Below, piece after piece: positions 46,445-57,791 of a DNA stretch of 64,000 bases. The notes beneath the pieces were generated by a model, which saw only the letters and a list, made by a program, of their open reading frames with translations, did not search any database and had not been told where the DNA came from. How positions within the stretch are numbered: position 1 is the stretch's first letter; the number at the start of each line of letters is the position of its first letter. The position numbers were made by a program, and so were the translations under genes. Origin of the DNA: Eutypella sp. D-1 (taxonomy: Eukaryota > Ascomycota > Sordariomycetes > Xylariales > Diatrypaceae); assembly GCA_023313575.1 (NCBI GenBank), contig JAJTTP010000019.1:682001-746000 (forward strand), read 5' to 3'.

Positions 46445-49197
46445 ATGCCTCTACCTAGCAACTGGCTATTCGTCTTCGGCCTTCTAGGAGTCCCCCATGT
46501 GACGAGGGGGCAATCCTTCAATCCCCTTCAATATGTCGATCAACTGATCGGAAGCCGGGATGGAGGGAATATTTTCGCGGGGGCCACTCTCCCATACGGC
46601 GTAGCCAAAGCCGTGGCAGATACCAACAGTGGGAGCAACCAAGGGGGCTTCACTCTAGACGGGAGGCCCATTTCTGGCTTCTCTGTGCTTCACGATTCAG
46701 GGACTGGCGGTTCTCCCTCGTTGGGGAACTTCCCCCTCTTCCCGTACGTCGGATGCCGCGGCGACGATGTGAATAATTGCGACTATCCTAAGAAGACCAG
46801 GGTCAACCATGGCACGTTCCGTAATGAAACCGTTGAGGCGCGTCCCGGATACTTCGGGATCAAGCTCGACACCGGCGTACACGCTGAGATGACAGCGACG
46901 GAGCACACTGCCCTCTTCCGCTTCACGTTCCCGAAGACTGACGCTGACGGGAACGCGGCCCGCCCTCTCATCCTGCAGGACCTGACGGACCTGTCGGACT
47001 CGCGCGAGGACAACGGGACGATCGCCGTGGACCCGGGGACGGGCCGCATCACGGGCGGCGCGCGGTTCCGCGCTTCGTTTAGTAGGGGGTACTACCAGGC
47101 GTACTTCTGCACGGACTTCTCCGGGCCGGGGGTCCGCGACGGCGGAATCTTCGTCAATAGCCGCGCCAGCACGGATGTGGCGAACTTGACGATCTCCCGT
47201 GGCATCAACGGGTACCCTCTGCCAGGGGGTGCGTTCGCGCGGTTCGAGTCCGCGGACGCGCCCGTGCTCGCACGCGTCGGCGTGAGCTTCATCAGCTCCC
47301 AGCGGGCCTGCGAGAGTGCCGAGGCCGAGATCCCGGACTTCGGCTTCGAGGACGTCGCTACGGCGGCCACCGACGCCTGGGCCGCGAAGCTCCGCCCCAT
47401 CCAGGTCTCGACCGGCGGCGGCGTCGACCCGGACCTGCTGACCAATTTCTACTCCGGCATCTACCGGACGTTGGTGAACCCGCAGAACTACACGGGCGAG
47501 AATCCCTTCTGGGACAGCGGCGCGCCGTACTTCGATTCCTTCTATTGGTATGTTTCTTTGACGACTGGACTGGTGTGATCTGGGATGTCTTGATGTACAC
47601 CGCTAACACGACCGCAGCTTGTGGGATAGCTTCCGGTCTCAGATCCCGTTCCTAACGATCCTAGATCCTCTCGCTGTTGCCCAGATGGTCCGCTCGCTGA
47701 TCGACACGTACGAGCACGAAGGATGGCTTCCGGATTGCCGCATGACATTCTCCCATGGGTATACACAGGGAGGCTCCAACGCAGATGTTGTCCTAGCTGA
47801 TGCTTACTTGAAAGGCATCTCCGATGGGATTAATGTAAGCGCACCATGACTGCCCGCTCATTATGGCTTCTAACCATGTTGTTCGTAGTGGGAAACGGGC
47901 TACAAAGCAGTGGTGAAAGACGCAGAGGTCGAGCCCTACGACTGGTCGAGCATGGGGCGCGGGGGGTTGGACAGCTGGAAGCGGCTCGGGTACATCCCGG
48001 TGCAGGACTTCGACCACAGGGGGTTCGGGACGTTCACGCGGTCAGTCTCGCGGACCCTCGAGTACTGCTACAACGACTTCGCGATCTCGCAGATGGCGCG
48101 GGGGCTCGGCAAGTCGGGCGACGCGGAGAAGTACGTGGACTCGAGCGGGAACTGGCGGAACCTGTTCCGGGCGAACCAGACCTCGAGCTTTGCCAACGGC
48201 TCCGACACTGGCTTCGTCGGCTTCTTCCAGCCCCGCTTCCTCAACCAGACCTGGGACTTCCAGGACCCCCTCTGGTGCAGCAACATCGACCAGACCAGTA
48301 CCGAGTGCTCCCTTACGGTGGGTGCCAAGGAGACCTTCGAGAGCAGCATTTGGGAATATAGTTAGTGAGTACACACCCAAGTCACCAAGGAGAAACCCCC
48401 CCACCCCCCAAATCCCAAACTCAAAGATCAAAAAGACACACACAGAAAGAGCAAAAACAGAGGAACAGAGAAGGAACTAACGCCAACCCGCCAGCTTCGT
48501 CCCGCACGCCCAGGCAGACCTATCCCGGCTATTCGGGGGGCCGGAAGAGTTCGTGCGGCGTCTGGACTTCCTGCACGACCAGGAGATCACGTACATCGGG
48601 AACGAACCATCGTTTTTAACGGTGTTCCAGTACCACTACGCGGGGCGGCCGGGGCTCTCGGCGAAGCGGGTACACTTCTACATCCCGCGGTACTTCTCGA
48701 CGGAGCCGGGTGGCCTACCAGGCAACGACGACAGCGGGGCCATGGGATCATTCGTCGCGTTCTCGATGATGGGTCTGTTCCCCAACCCGGGCCAGGACGT
48801 GTATCTGATCACGCCGCCGTTCTTCGAGGCCGTCAACGTCACGAGCCCGACCACGGGCCGCGTCGCGCGCATCCGCTGCGTCAACTTCGACGCGGGCTAC
48901 CAGAACATCTTCGTGCAGAACGCTACCCTCGACGGCAAGCCGTATACCAAGAGCTGGCTCGACCATAGCTTCTTCGCGCAGGGCCGCGAGCTCGTGCTTA
49001 CCCTCGGCCCCCGCGAGAGCGCCTCCTGGGGCACCGCTGTCAAGGACCTCCCGCCTAGCCTCGGCGACTACCCCGTCGCTAACTCTACTGCTACTACGCT
49101 TTCCCGGCGCGGGACCGTCAGGGGTGGTGATGGTGGTGGTGGTGCGGGGTTGGCCTATGGTCAGAAGAAGTTCGGTGTGCCTTTTGGCTATGCTTGA
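46445..49197 (+). CDS. Secreted GH92 alpha-1,2-mannosidase-like enzyme
   Basis: Four exons: 46445-47547, 47618-47834, 47889-48364 and 48495-49197, giving 832 aa in consistent phase. The third donor is GTGAGT after the codon split in WEYSYFVPHAQA; using the earlier GT would break the frame. The signal peptide is MPLPSNWLFVFGLLGVPHVT with cleavage near TRG. GH92 blocks: PLQYVDQLIGSRDGGNIFAG, TLPYGVAKAVADT, ISGFSVLHDSGTGG, NFYSGIYRTLVNPQNY, CLWDSFRSQIPFLTILDP, TFSHGYTQGGSNADVVLADA, DWSSMGRGGLDSWKRLGYIP, SRTLEYCYNDFAISQMA, IGNEPSFLTVFQYHYAGRPG and GNDDSGAMGSFVAFSMMGLF. These Ca-dependent exo-mannosidases trim alpha-linked mannose from N-glycans. Several NxT/NxS sites fit secretion. A Gly-rich C-terminal tail follows the barrel. 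Confidence 0.93.
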
Positions 49198-51217
49198 TTA
49201 CCGTTGTTAGTCAGTATCAATTGGAATTGTTATGGTAAGACGACTGTACGAGTAGTGTTTTTAGGTATATATTATCGCGGTCACTATGAGTTATCGAAAT
49301 CCCCATGATGCCCATTTTGGAGACGTGGATAAACTTAATTGTGTGACTTGCCTGACGAAATACACCTTTGGCATGAGATTTATCCCATAACATCGTGTCT
49401 CACGCACTTCTCTCGTGAGACTAGGTACGAAGGACTCATTATATAGGGGACGATCAATGATTCGTCCAACGAGGTAATTTCTTTCCTAATCGGGACGCGC
49501 TGTGGGGCTCGGGAGTATTACAGGCTGACAGGTTAAGGGGACCACTGCGTTAAGCAACGAACGGCAGAGCATGTCTTGAATGAGAAGTAACACTATTATG
49601 AGCGTGTATCTGCTTGGATTCGAGATCGAGAATGCATGGATATTTATATAGTATCACCGTGTGTTCCTAGCGGGTTGAACTCTGTCGTGTAGGCTTGCTG
49701 CTTAGAACCGTGGGGTTGGGTAGTTTCACTGTGGTATTCCGAGCCCTCACTTGCAGTTGAAGGTCGTCTCAGTATTTATTATCGTATTTGATCTAATCCG
49801 TAGATACATCCAGGCATCACCTATGGACCATAATCTTGTAAATAATCTGGGCTGGATCTTATACAAGGGACCTTAGGAAGCCATTACTAGCAATGACTAC
49901 CTTTCTAACCACCGAACCTTGTGCCCCGAGGACTTCACAAGGAAGCGGTGCGTACGGATATAGCAAGCCATAGTATTAGATAGCAATCGGAGACCGGGGC
50001 GGCAAGAGTCTTACTACTGGCACCGTCCCATAATATATCATCCATCACCGAGGTCGTCAAAGACTAGCCGTGTCTTAACGAGACGGGCCACCGTCGAAGG
50101 CATATGTGTAGTCATCTCTCTAACGACCCCTCCGCAATATATTCCGGAATAGAACCCGGTCGATATGAAGATATACCGGCCGGGGCCCACATGGAGAAAG
50201 TGGAAACCTGACTCCGCAGCCCCGGGGCTCTCGACCGCCTAGACCCCGGTGTTGGTGGCTGTTCTCGCCCCGCTTAGCTTTGGGGGGATCATGCGCTGTA
50301 GCCTGCTATATACACCTCTGGAAGGGAACAACCATCGCTTCGTAGAAGAATGGATGTATGCACATCGTGTTCATCACGCTGCGCGGCTGTATTGGGCTAG
50401 ATATTTGCTTTATAGGGGTGATAACAGTGAGGAGCTTCATCGTCCATCAACTATCTAACCCACCCACCCACAACAGCTGAATGCCGACAATCATACCCAC
50501 TTAGCGCACCCACTTTCAGGCATCATTTACTGCATACATACATACACCACAGATTCGACATATCCAAGTTGAACCTGAAAATAGACAAAAGCAATAAATA
50601 TTCGCGGCCACCATCCACCTTGCTACGCGAACTTTTCGATATAGTTATTCTTTATCGGCATTTACAAATACTCATTACGGTGGTGGTATCGCATTATTAC
50701 ATCATCATTGTTTTGTTTTGATCGTGGACATTACACTGCGCTACTACTCCCAGGCACCTGCCAGGCAACGCAGGGACCAGGAAGGTGCAATTAACTACAT
50801 ACATAGGTGCTGCACACAATCACTGGCACCTGCCTGCAATATTAAGTTAAGTTGTGAGGTACCAAGGCAGGTGCAGTAGGTAGCCCCACCCAAGCAGGTA
50901 CCCACCCTGGGGAGCTTCAAGCTTGAAGCTGAAGTGCTTCAGAAACCAGACCAGCCAGACCTAAACTACCTAGGTAAACTTCCTACCCAAGTCACCTACA
51001 GGACAACACCTTTTCAACCTTAAATTCCAACACACACAACGGAAAGAAAGGTCTTGAACCCACCCGCCTTGGGATTTATCTAGATCGACACAAGAGAAAC
51101 AAACACGGTCCTTGTCTCAGCCCTTGCCCGTTTTGATTGCCCAAATCGTTTTCATCCTATCTTCAATTTTCCCTAGAAAGAAAAAACCGGGGGAAGGAAG
51201 GAGAAAAATGCGCACAG
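49198..51217. other. Spacer of 2.0 kb with E-box-like repeats
   Basis: No gene is supported. The last 500 bp upstream of the Myb gene contain three copies of a GGCACCTGCC/GGCAGGTGC motif and TACCTAGG near 50968. Confidence 0.55.
50753..50874. promoter_or_regulatory. Three E-box-like GGCACCTGCC motifs upstream of the Myb gene
   Basis: Direct copies ggcacctgcc at 50753-50762 and 50825-50834, and an inverted copy ggcaggtgc at 50866-50874, lie 340-470 bp before the ATG. Each contains CACCTG/CAGGTG. A role as activator or repressor sites is inferred. Confidence 0.4.
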
Positions 51218-51252
51218 ATGGGGAACCAAATCAGTCAACTGGAGAGGCCTGA
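51208..51252 (+). promoter_or_regulatory. Overlapping upstream ORF at the Myb gene start
   Basis: An ATG at 51208 with A at -3 opens a 14-codon frame that ends at TGA 51250-51252. It overlaps the main ATG (51218) in another frame. Ribosomes starting here would miss the main start, so it could reduce translation. The main ATG has C at -3 and G at +4. Confidence 0.5.
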
Positions 51253-54200
51253 TTTGCCGGACAAGGACGCCCAATACAGCAGCAGTCACGACCGAGATTC
51301 AGACCAGGACGAGGAAACCACCACCGGTGCCGGCGCAGGTGCAGGTGGTGGACATGGAAAACTCGGATCAGATTCTTATGACGTGAATCCATCAAGTTCA
51401 AGCTCGGACATCGCTATTTTTTCTAGTCAGGCCCCGCAATCCGCCGACATCCCGACTAAGAAGAATTGGAACACTAGCACTAATAATAATACTAATCCTA
51501 CCAATCCTGATACCCTTCATACCTATCACACTCATCCCTTCTTATCCCAAGTCCCACGCAATCGGAGTCGGAGTCGCATTTCCTATCCTAACAACCCCAA
51601 CGACCCCCCTGGGAATACTGGGAACACTGGAGACACTGGGAACCCTGACAATCCCGGCAACTTGGGCAATTTAGGCAACTCGAGCAAATCTAGAAAATCT
51701 AGAAAATCCAATAAACCCAGCAAATCCAGCAGCAAACGTGCCAATCTTGGTGGACCTAGTGGTGATAGCGGTAGTGCAGTCAGTGGTGCTGAGCTAATAA
51801 AACCTAACCACCAATACGACGACGCGATGACTGGCGCGACCATCGCGATTGACGCAAACGACGCGACCAATTATAACCCCGACGCGTCCTTTTCAAATGC
51901 ACAACCCCCTCCCCCCTCCTCCCCCTCACCAAGCTCCCCCTCGTTGAAATTCGAACCTGCCGAACCCGCCGTTTCCCAGTCTCCATCCCCCACTCCGTCC
52001 CGCTCTGACACGGAGTTCACTTCCGCCGCGACGAGACAAATTCTGTCTGAGGCTAAGTCGGATCCATATGTGACCTTTTCATCACTTCAACTCCACGACG
52101 ACGATGACGACGACGGTCACGACGACAACGATAACGTACAAGACGACGGCGAACAAGCTCTCCAAGATCATTCCGATATGGGTTCAAACCCGTCAACCAC
52201 GGCGAAATTATCGAAACGTGAGAAGAAAGCGAGAAAGAGGCGGCAGAAGAAACAAAAAGCCCGCGAAGAAAGAGACCTCGATGCTGATGGAACATTAGAT
52301 GAAGAGGCAGCAGCCGGAACAGTCGCAACGGTCGCAACGCCAAAGCCCTCCAAGAAGAGAAAGCGCAAATCCAACCGACATGATGTTGACCCGGAAGTCC
52401 CTATTCCGCAAACCCAGATTGAGGATTCCAGCGATTTTATTGATCCGACACCGACTGTCGCCCCTCCCGCTTCTAAGAAGCGCAAATCTAAGCATCATGA
52501 GAAGGAAGTGCGCGAAACTCGGGAAGCCACACCCGACGAAATCCAGAATAGCCAACACCACGATGAGCCTGATGAGCCTGATGAGCCCGATGAGGACGTG
52601 GTCATGGATGAGGCTGCGGCCTCTTCTGCGGGCGTCTCGGAGTCCGACGAAATTCCATTCGGAAGCATTGTCGAAAGCCTCTACGACGACCATGTAAACA
52701 AGCAAACAGGCAATAGACCAAATACTGCATCACCAGAGCCTGATAGCGAACCAGAGCCCAATAACGAACCAGACCCTAATAACGAAGAGTCGCAATCAGA
52801 TGCAGAACGTAGCTCGGCGCAAGAAGAGGAAGACGCAACGGAACACCATTTCGTGAAAAGTGGCATTCTTGGAGAAGATCCTGCGGGCGAAATGAGTGCG
52901 GGCGAAATGAGCGCGACCAAAAACTCTCCGGCTTCTGCGGATGATGAATCCTCAGAGCCGGACTCGACATCTGGTGGTGAATCGAGGGATAAGGCGCCCA
53001 GCGTCGAGGACGCGGGTCAGCGCTCGGATGATTTGGGCACGAGTGGAGATATTGCATCGGCAGACGAGAACAGCAACAGCGCCGATGATGGCAGTGATCA
53101 GGTTGAAGTGCCATCATCCGTGCCAATCCAGAACGACAGGTTGTCCTTCGCGGGCTCGGCGCGACGTCCTGAAGCCAAGTCGAACAACACGCTTCCAAAG
53201 GCGAAAAAGCGGGTGATGGTCCTCGGCAATACTTCTTCCAGGGTGGCCTCTTCGCAGGTGAATGGCTCAACAACTCAGGATATCGCTTCGCCTGCAGCAG
53301 CTGCAGCATCTCGCAGAAAGGGACGGGAAGCCGTCGCTGAGTCCTCCACCCAGGCGACAAAAACACCGACTACACAAGGAAAGCAGCGCAGAATCACCTC
53401 CATGATGGGAGATGGGTCTTCCACCCCGGCCGCGCCTTCTTCAGCTCGGATCCAGACCCCCGGAAAGACCCCCGGAAAGTCTTCTCGTTATATCACAGGC
53501 CCGTTCACTCCATTTGAACTCCAAAGCATAGATCAAGCTGTAGAACGCTGGCGGGAAGATCATGAATTGACCGAGTACGAGGTAAACGAACTCGTTCAGA
53601 GCGATCCCAGAGAAGTCAATTCGACGGACTTCTGGAACACCATCCATGCCACCTGCCCCGACCGCTTACGACAGAAGGTGATCAACATATGTAGGCGCCG
53701 GCACCACAACTTCATAGCACGGGGGACCTGGACGGCGGAACAGAGTGAGGAGCTCACACGGATGTTCGATCAGTTCGGCAACAAGTACACAAAAATCGCC
53801 AAGCTGATCAACCGGCACCCAGAGGACGTGCGCGATCGCTACCGAAATTTCGTCATTTGTGGCGAGAACCGCCGTACGAGTACTTGGAGCCAAGAAGAAG
53901 AACAGCAACTTATAGACATTGTTCACCAGGCATTGGATCATATCAAACAATGGCAGAGCAAGGCACGGGGACGGAAGCGTAACATACCGCCCGAGGAGTT
54001 GATCGATTGGCAGACAGTCAGCCAGAACATGAACCGCACTCGTAGCCGTCAGCAGTGCATGCAGAAGTGGAAAATGATCAAGGCCCAGCAAGAGGACAAT
54101 GGCATCGACGGGGTACAGTTCTCCTCTATCGAGGAACTCATCGAAAAGGGGAGGGCAGAAGCCGAATCAATGACGCACGAGGACCGCCTTGAGCTGGTTA

Positions 54201-55114
54201 AAGCTGTAGACGCAATCGGCGTAACTGCCGAGAGCCGCATACCCTGGGTCCAGCTTCGCAAAAGAGCGTTGGGCAGCCGGTGGACCCGTATGGCGCTCAT
54301 GGTCGCCTGGCACAGGCTGAGCCGCCTGTTCGACGATAAAACCTGGCAGACGTCGATGATACCCTTGCTTACGAAGGCGCTGCTCACGCGGTACGACGAG
54401 ACGAATAGGCTGGACTACCCCGACTCCAACGACGCCCAGCTCCGCTCCGAGTTCCTAAAGATCAAGCACACCATCGAAAGGCGCTTCAGGAGCATAGGCG
54501 GCAGCAACATGGAAGGCGACACGATCATAGATGATGAGTCAGATGACGATGTCGACATGGAAGACGCGGTCCGGGACCGGGACCAGGACGAACGAGGAAG
54601 CGTTGACCTCGGCGACGGCGGGGACACTGTCAAGGGCAGCGCTGAGAAAGCCTCTGCCGACAAGGACGAGATCCAGGATTCGGAACCGGAGCCGGAGCCC
54701 CCGAAGAAAGTGAAGAAGACTCCTAAGTCTAAGACTCCTAAATCTAAGACCCCGAAGTCTAAGGGCCCCAAGCCCCGCAGCACGGACGAAGCCTTGAGCA
54801 ACTACGAGGTCCAAGACTCAGAACCAGAAACGGTGCCTTCGAAGAAAGCAAAAGGCACCGCCGATTCCAAGACCCCCAAGTCCCACAGCAACAACAGCAG
54901 CAAAAAGAAGAGGAAGTCCGGCGTGACGGAGGGCACTACCCCCGCCGCCGCTACCGCCACCGCCCCGGCTAGCTCCGCCAAGGAGATGCTCGCCCGCGGC
55001 AAGAGCCGGAAGACCAAGAAGCGGCTCGAGGCGCCAGCTTTGTCTGGAGACTTCGACGATGCCCAGAGCAGCGACACTAATGCTAGCGATGTGGAGAGCA
55101 TCCCGGCGCACTGA
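51218..55114 (+). CDS. Reb1/TTF1-like Myb-domain DNA-binding protein
   Basis: Single exon, 1298 aa from the ATG at 51218 (MGNQISQLERPDLP); the frame extends upstream only to a TTG. The first 750 residues are disordered, with Asn/Gly/Pro repeats, a basic run (KREKKARKRRQKKQKARE), DEP repeats and AGEMS repeats. The ordered core, about 760-950, is a Reb1-type Myb unit: GPFTPFELQSIDQAVERWRE, DFWNTIHATCPDRLRQKV, GTWTAEQSEELTRMFDQFGN, HPEDVRDRYRNFVICGENRR and TSTWSQEEEQQLIDIVHQAL, then SRQQCMQKWKMIK. A fungal Reb1/TTF1 analogue would bind rDNA terminators and some promoters, and block replication forks. The C-terminus has KTPKSKTPKSK repeats like histone H1 tails and Glu/Pro/Asp patches. N-terminal MGNQIS fits the N-myristoylation pattern, which is odd for a nuclear protein. 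Confidence 0.85.
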   Translation: MGNQISQLERPDLPDKDAQYSSSHDRDSDQDEETTTGAGAGAGGGHGKLGSDSYDVNPSSSSSDIAIFSSQAPQSADIPTKKNWNTSTNNNTNPTNPDTLHTYHTHPFLSQVPRNRSRSRISYPNNPNDPPGNTGNTGDTGNPDNPGNLGNLGNSSKSRKSRKSNKPSKSSSKRANLGGPSGDSGSAVSGAELIKPNHQYDDAMTGATIAIDANDATNYNPDASFSNAQPPPPSSPSPSSPSLKFEPAEPAVSQSPSPTPSRSDTEFTSAATRQILSEAKSDPYVTFSSLQLHDDDDDDGHDDNDNVQDDGEQALQDHSDMGSNPSTTAKLSKREKKARKRRQKKQKAREERDLDADGTLDEEAAAGTVATVATPKPSKKRKRKSNRHDVDPEVPIPQTQIEDSSDFIDPTPTVAPPASKKRKSKHHEKEVRETREATPDEIQNSQHHDEPDEPDEPDEDVVMDEAAASSAGVSESDEIPFGSIVESLYDDHVNKQTGNRPNTASPEPDSEPEPNNEPDPNNEESQSDAERSSAQEEEDATEHHFVKSGILGEDPAGEMSAGEMSATKNSPASADDESSEPDSTSGGESRDKAPSVEDAGQRSDDLGTSGDIASADENSNSADDGSDQVEVPSSVPIQNDRLSFAGSARRPEAKSNNTLPKAKKRVMVLGNTSSRVASSQVNGSTTQDIASPAAAAASRRKGREAVAESSTQATKTPTTQGKQRRITSMMGDGSSTPAAPSSARIQTPGKTPGKSSRYITGPFTPFELQSIDQAVERWREDHELTEYEVNELVQSDPREVNSTDFWNTIHATCPDRLRQKVINICRRRHHNFIARGTWTAEQSEELTRMFDQFGNKYTKIAKLINRHPEDVRDRYRNFVICGENRRTSTWSQEEEQQLIDIVHQALDHIKQWQSKARGRKRNIPPEELIDWQTVSQNMNRTRSRQQCMQKWKMIKAQQEDNGIDGVQFSSIEELIEKGRAEAESMTHEDRLELVKAVDAIGVTAESRIPWVQLRKRALGSRWTRMALMVAWHRLSRLFDDKTWQTSMIPLLTKALLTRYDETNRLDYPDSNDAQLRSEFLKIKHTIERRFRSIGGSNMEGDTIIDDESDDDVDMEDAVRDRDQDERGSVDLGDGGDTVKGSAEKASADKDEIQDSEPEPEPPKKVKKTPKSKTPKSKTPKSKGPKPRSTDEALSNYEVQDSEPETVPSKKAKGTADSKTPKSHSNNSSKKKRKSGVTEGTTPAAATATAPASSAKEMLARGKSRKTKKRLEAPALSGDFDDAQSSDTNASDVESIPAH

Positions 55115-57791
55115 TCACGGTTCCGCATTGCATGTTCATTCGTTGGAAGAAGGACTTGTCTGTTGACTGTTAGGTGTGGGGTTTGCGGAGATGGACCTCC
55201 CTTCGCGGTTTTGTCCAAGGGGGAGGGCGGTTTCGAAATGATGCATCATTACCGTTCCGTTCGTGGCTTTTTTGGTCGGCAAACCGCGGTTCTCCTTAGC
55301 ATTGGTGCGGCGGTCACGCATCGCATATCTCGCATACGCTCGAATTCCGGATCGGGGAAACTCTCCCCGGGAGACCTACCGCATCGTCGCTTTACCGGGC
55401 GAAATCTTGGACTTCCTTTTTTTAACACGAGGCTACTTACTGCGCTATCTGGTCTGGTCCATATATCCTCGTCCCAGTCTTAAAAATCGGTAATCCGCAC
55501 GCAACTCACTCGCCACATCAGCTAGCTACGTGCCCCACGCATGTATGTATGTACACATGCTATATACCTCAAGGGTCGGCGTCTAATTGATTTGCTAGGG
55601 TATATATAGACAGGGTTTTTATAAAAGAAAAGGGAAGGGCTTTGGGGGCGGGCGTAGATAACCGAGGCGGAGCACGTGAGAGATGAGATGATCGATTGAT
55701 ACCTATCTGGTTGCTTGATTGCTTGCTTGTCTGTTGTGTCTAGTAGTTTACATCACTTTACATTACATTACTTACCCGTTCCACGAGGAAAGAGGGAAAG
55801 AATTGAAGTGCGATTGCGTATTAATGTGTGTGTATGTGTGTGCTCGTGACTTTTGGCTCGAGTTGTTTACTGCTGGGAATTGGTATAGCGTTTAAGTTGG
55901 TTCTGACTTAGCAGACTGCCAATACATACATACCTTGCCGTCGCTGTCATTGCTAGAAGGTTAGTCTGCTAGGTATAGTGATATGATATGATGCATGCGA
56001 TACGAAGTGCATACACACACATGCCATACAGACATACAATGCAATCGACTATTACTTACTCCACCGCACGCCGCATCGAAACGAGATGAGACAGAGACGA
56101 AAAAGAAATGAACCACCACGAAACGGAACGAAAAAATGCCTACGTCGGCACGTTGCTAGCTAGATTCATTGATTGATAATCCATCATTCCCCTTTCCCAT
56201 TTCTCACTTTATTAACCAGTCCTCCTTCTTTCGTTCTTTTTCATTGCTTTTATTTTTATTTTTATTTTTTCGTAATGGATGAATAACTTATGCGCCGGTG
56301 ACAAAGAAGGGGGAGGGGGCCGAGGCAGAGGCCTAGAGCCTACCTTAGGTATGCAGCGAGCCTAGGTACTTACTTACCACTTACTTTCTCCTACTACAGC
56401 TGCACTCCAAAAGCCTGGAACTAACCACCCAACTCAGCTTGCGGCTTCAGCTCGTCCAGTCCAGTCCAGTCAGCTCCCTCTCCCCATCCCGCCTAGTTAC
56501 CTAGGTAGTTATTAGCCTTGATTTGGCGCCGGGGACGGGCAACCGATTAGATCGGGGGGGCCAGGACGCCGCTTATGTCGGGTGTTAGGTAGTATATAAA
56601 TTTGCCGCTTTCTTCCCACGCACGTGTGCATTAACGTCCTTCCCCTTTACACACACATACACACATCGCACGTACGCACGTATAGAAACAGAATCGCATT
56701 GTAGCTAAGGGGTTGAAGTATGGTAGTGCGAGAAGTTGGCTAAGGTGGGGGGTTCACAGCAGGCAAAATCAGGCCGCAGATGTCGCAGAAACGGGTTTCC
56801 CGTCTTCAAATACATCCGGTATCGTAGGTAGGAGATGCTGCTACCCCTACTACTACGCTATGCCTACTACCCATGTTTTCATGCTTTTAGGATACTTATG
56901 TATGTGTTACTGCAAACAGGCTAGACGGAGGCAAGGTGACGTGGTGTGTTTCTTGTATCACCCTCCAGGCGGGACATGTGAAATGCGAATAACCCTATCC
57001 TGCCATCTAACCTATTGGCGACAGGTCACCATGATGAAAACGCCACCACCACTCACCGGGGATACCGCTTTGCATGGTGGCTATGTACCTAGGTATGTAT
57101 GTAGGTGAGACCGCATTCCCTATGGAAGTACCTAGGCGTAGCTACCTAGTGTATGTTAGACAGTCTAATTATTAAGCTATCAGCTACATATAGAAGCGGC
57201 AAGATGCCGAAGACGGAAATACAGCACCGATCTGGTAACGGCAAAATCTTTGTCTCAGTCAGTCAGGGTTGGAGACCGCCTGGCTCCAAGGGGTCCCGTT
57301 CCCCCATCCCGCTTTTTCTCGCTCTGAGCCGAGGCATCTCTTTCCACTAAGACCGCCTAGCCGCGGGCCCGATCTTCGGGAGGCCTAAGAAGTGCATTAG
57401 TCAAGTCCGTCCGGTACGTAACGTAGACCAACGAGAGCACTACAAAGTCGATAGAGGTGTGTAGAGCTTTCAAGGCTTCCCCTTGTCCTTTTTTCCCCCT
57501 TTCTTTTTCTTCTGCTATGTCATCTTTCGTAGTAGATGCCCCTTTGGGAAATCTTTTTTTTAGCCACCTAGGTATGTAGTTATATAGTGCAACGTCCCCT
57601 CGGTGTTCTAGCTTGCTTCCAAAACATACCCTATGCAGAATAGAAAACTTTCTCACCTCATCCACAGATATTCCATCCGAACGTCTACCGTCTTTACCGA
57701 ATTGATAGGTCAAAGAAGCCCCCAAAAAGAATACAGCGTATAAAGTCATATAGAGAGATTACATACCAGCGACATAAGTAGAGAAAACATA
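55115..57791. other. Spacer of 2.7 kb, no supported gene
   Basis: AT-rich and low-complexity. It holds a (TTTTA)n tract at about 56249-56270, GT-rich tracts near 55824, and TACCTAGG-type motifs near 56360, 56497, 57088, 57130 and 57568. Mixed-frame ORFs (for example 56713-57108) lack domains. Confidence 0.55.

Noticed and set aside
56713..57108. 131-codon plus-strand frame
   Set aside because: It spans TACCTAGG motifs and low-complexity sequence; no domain or start context.
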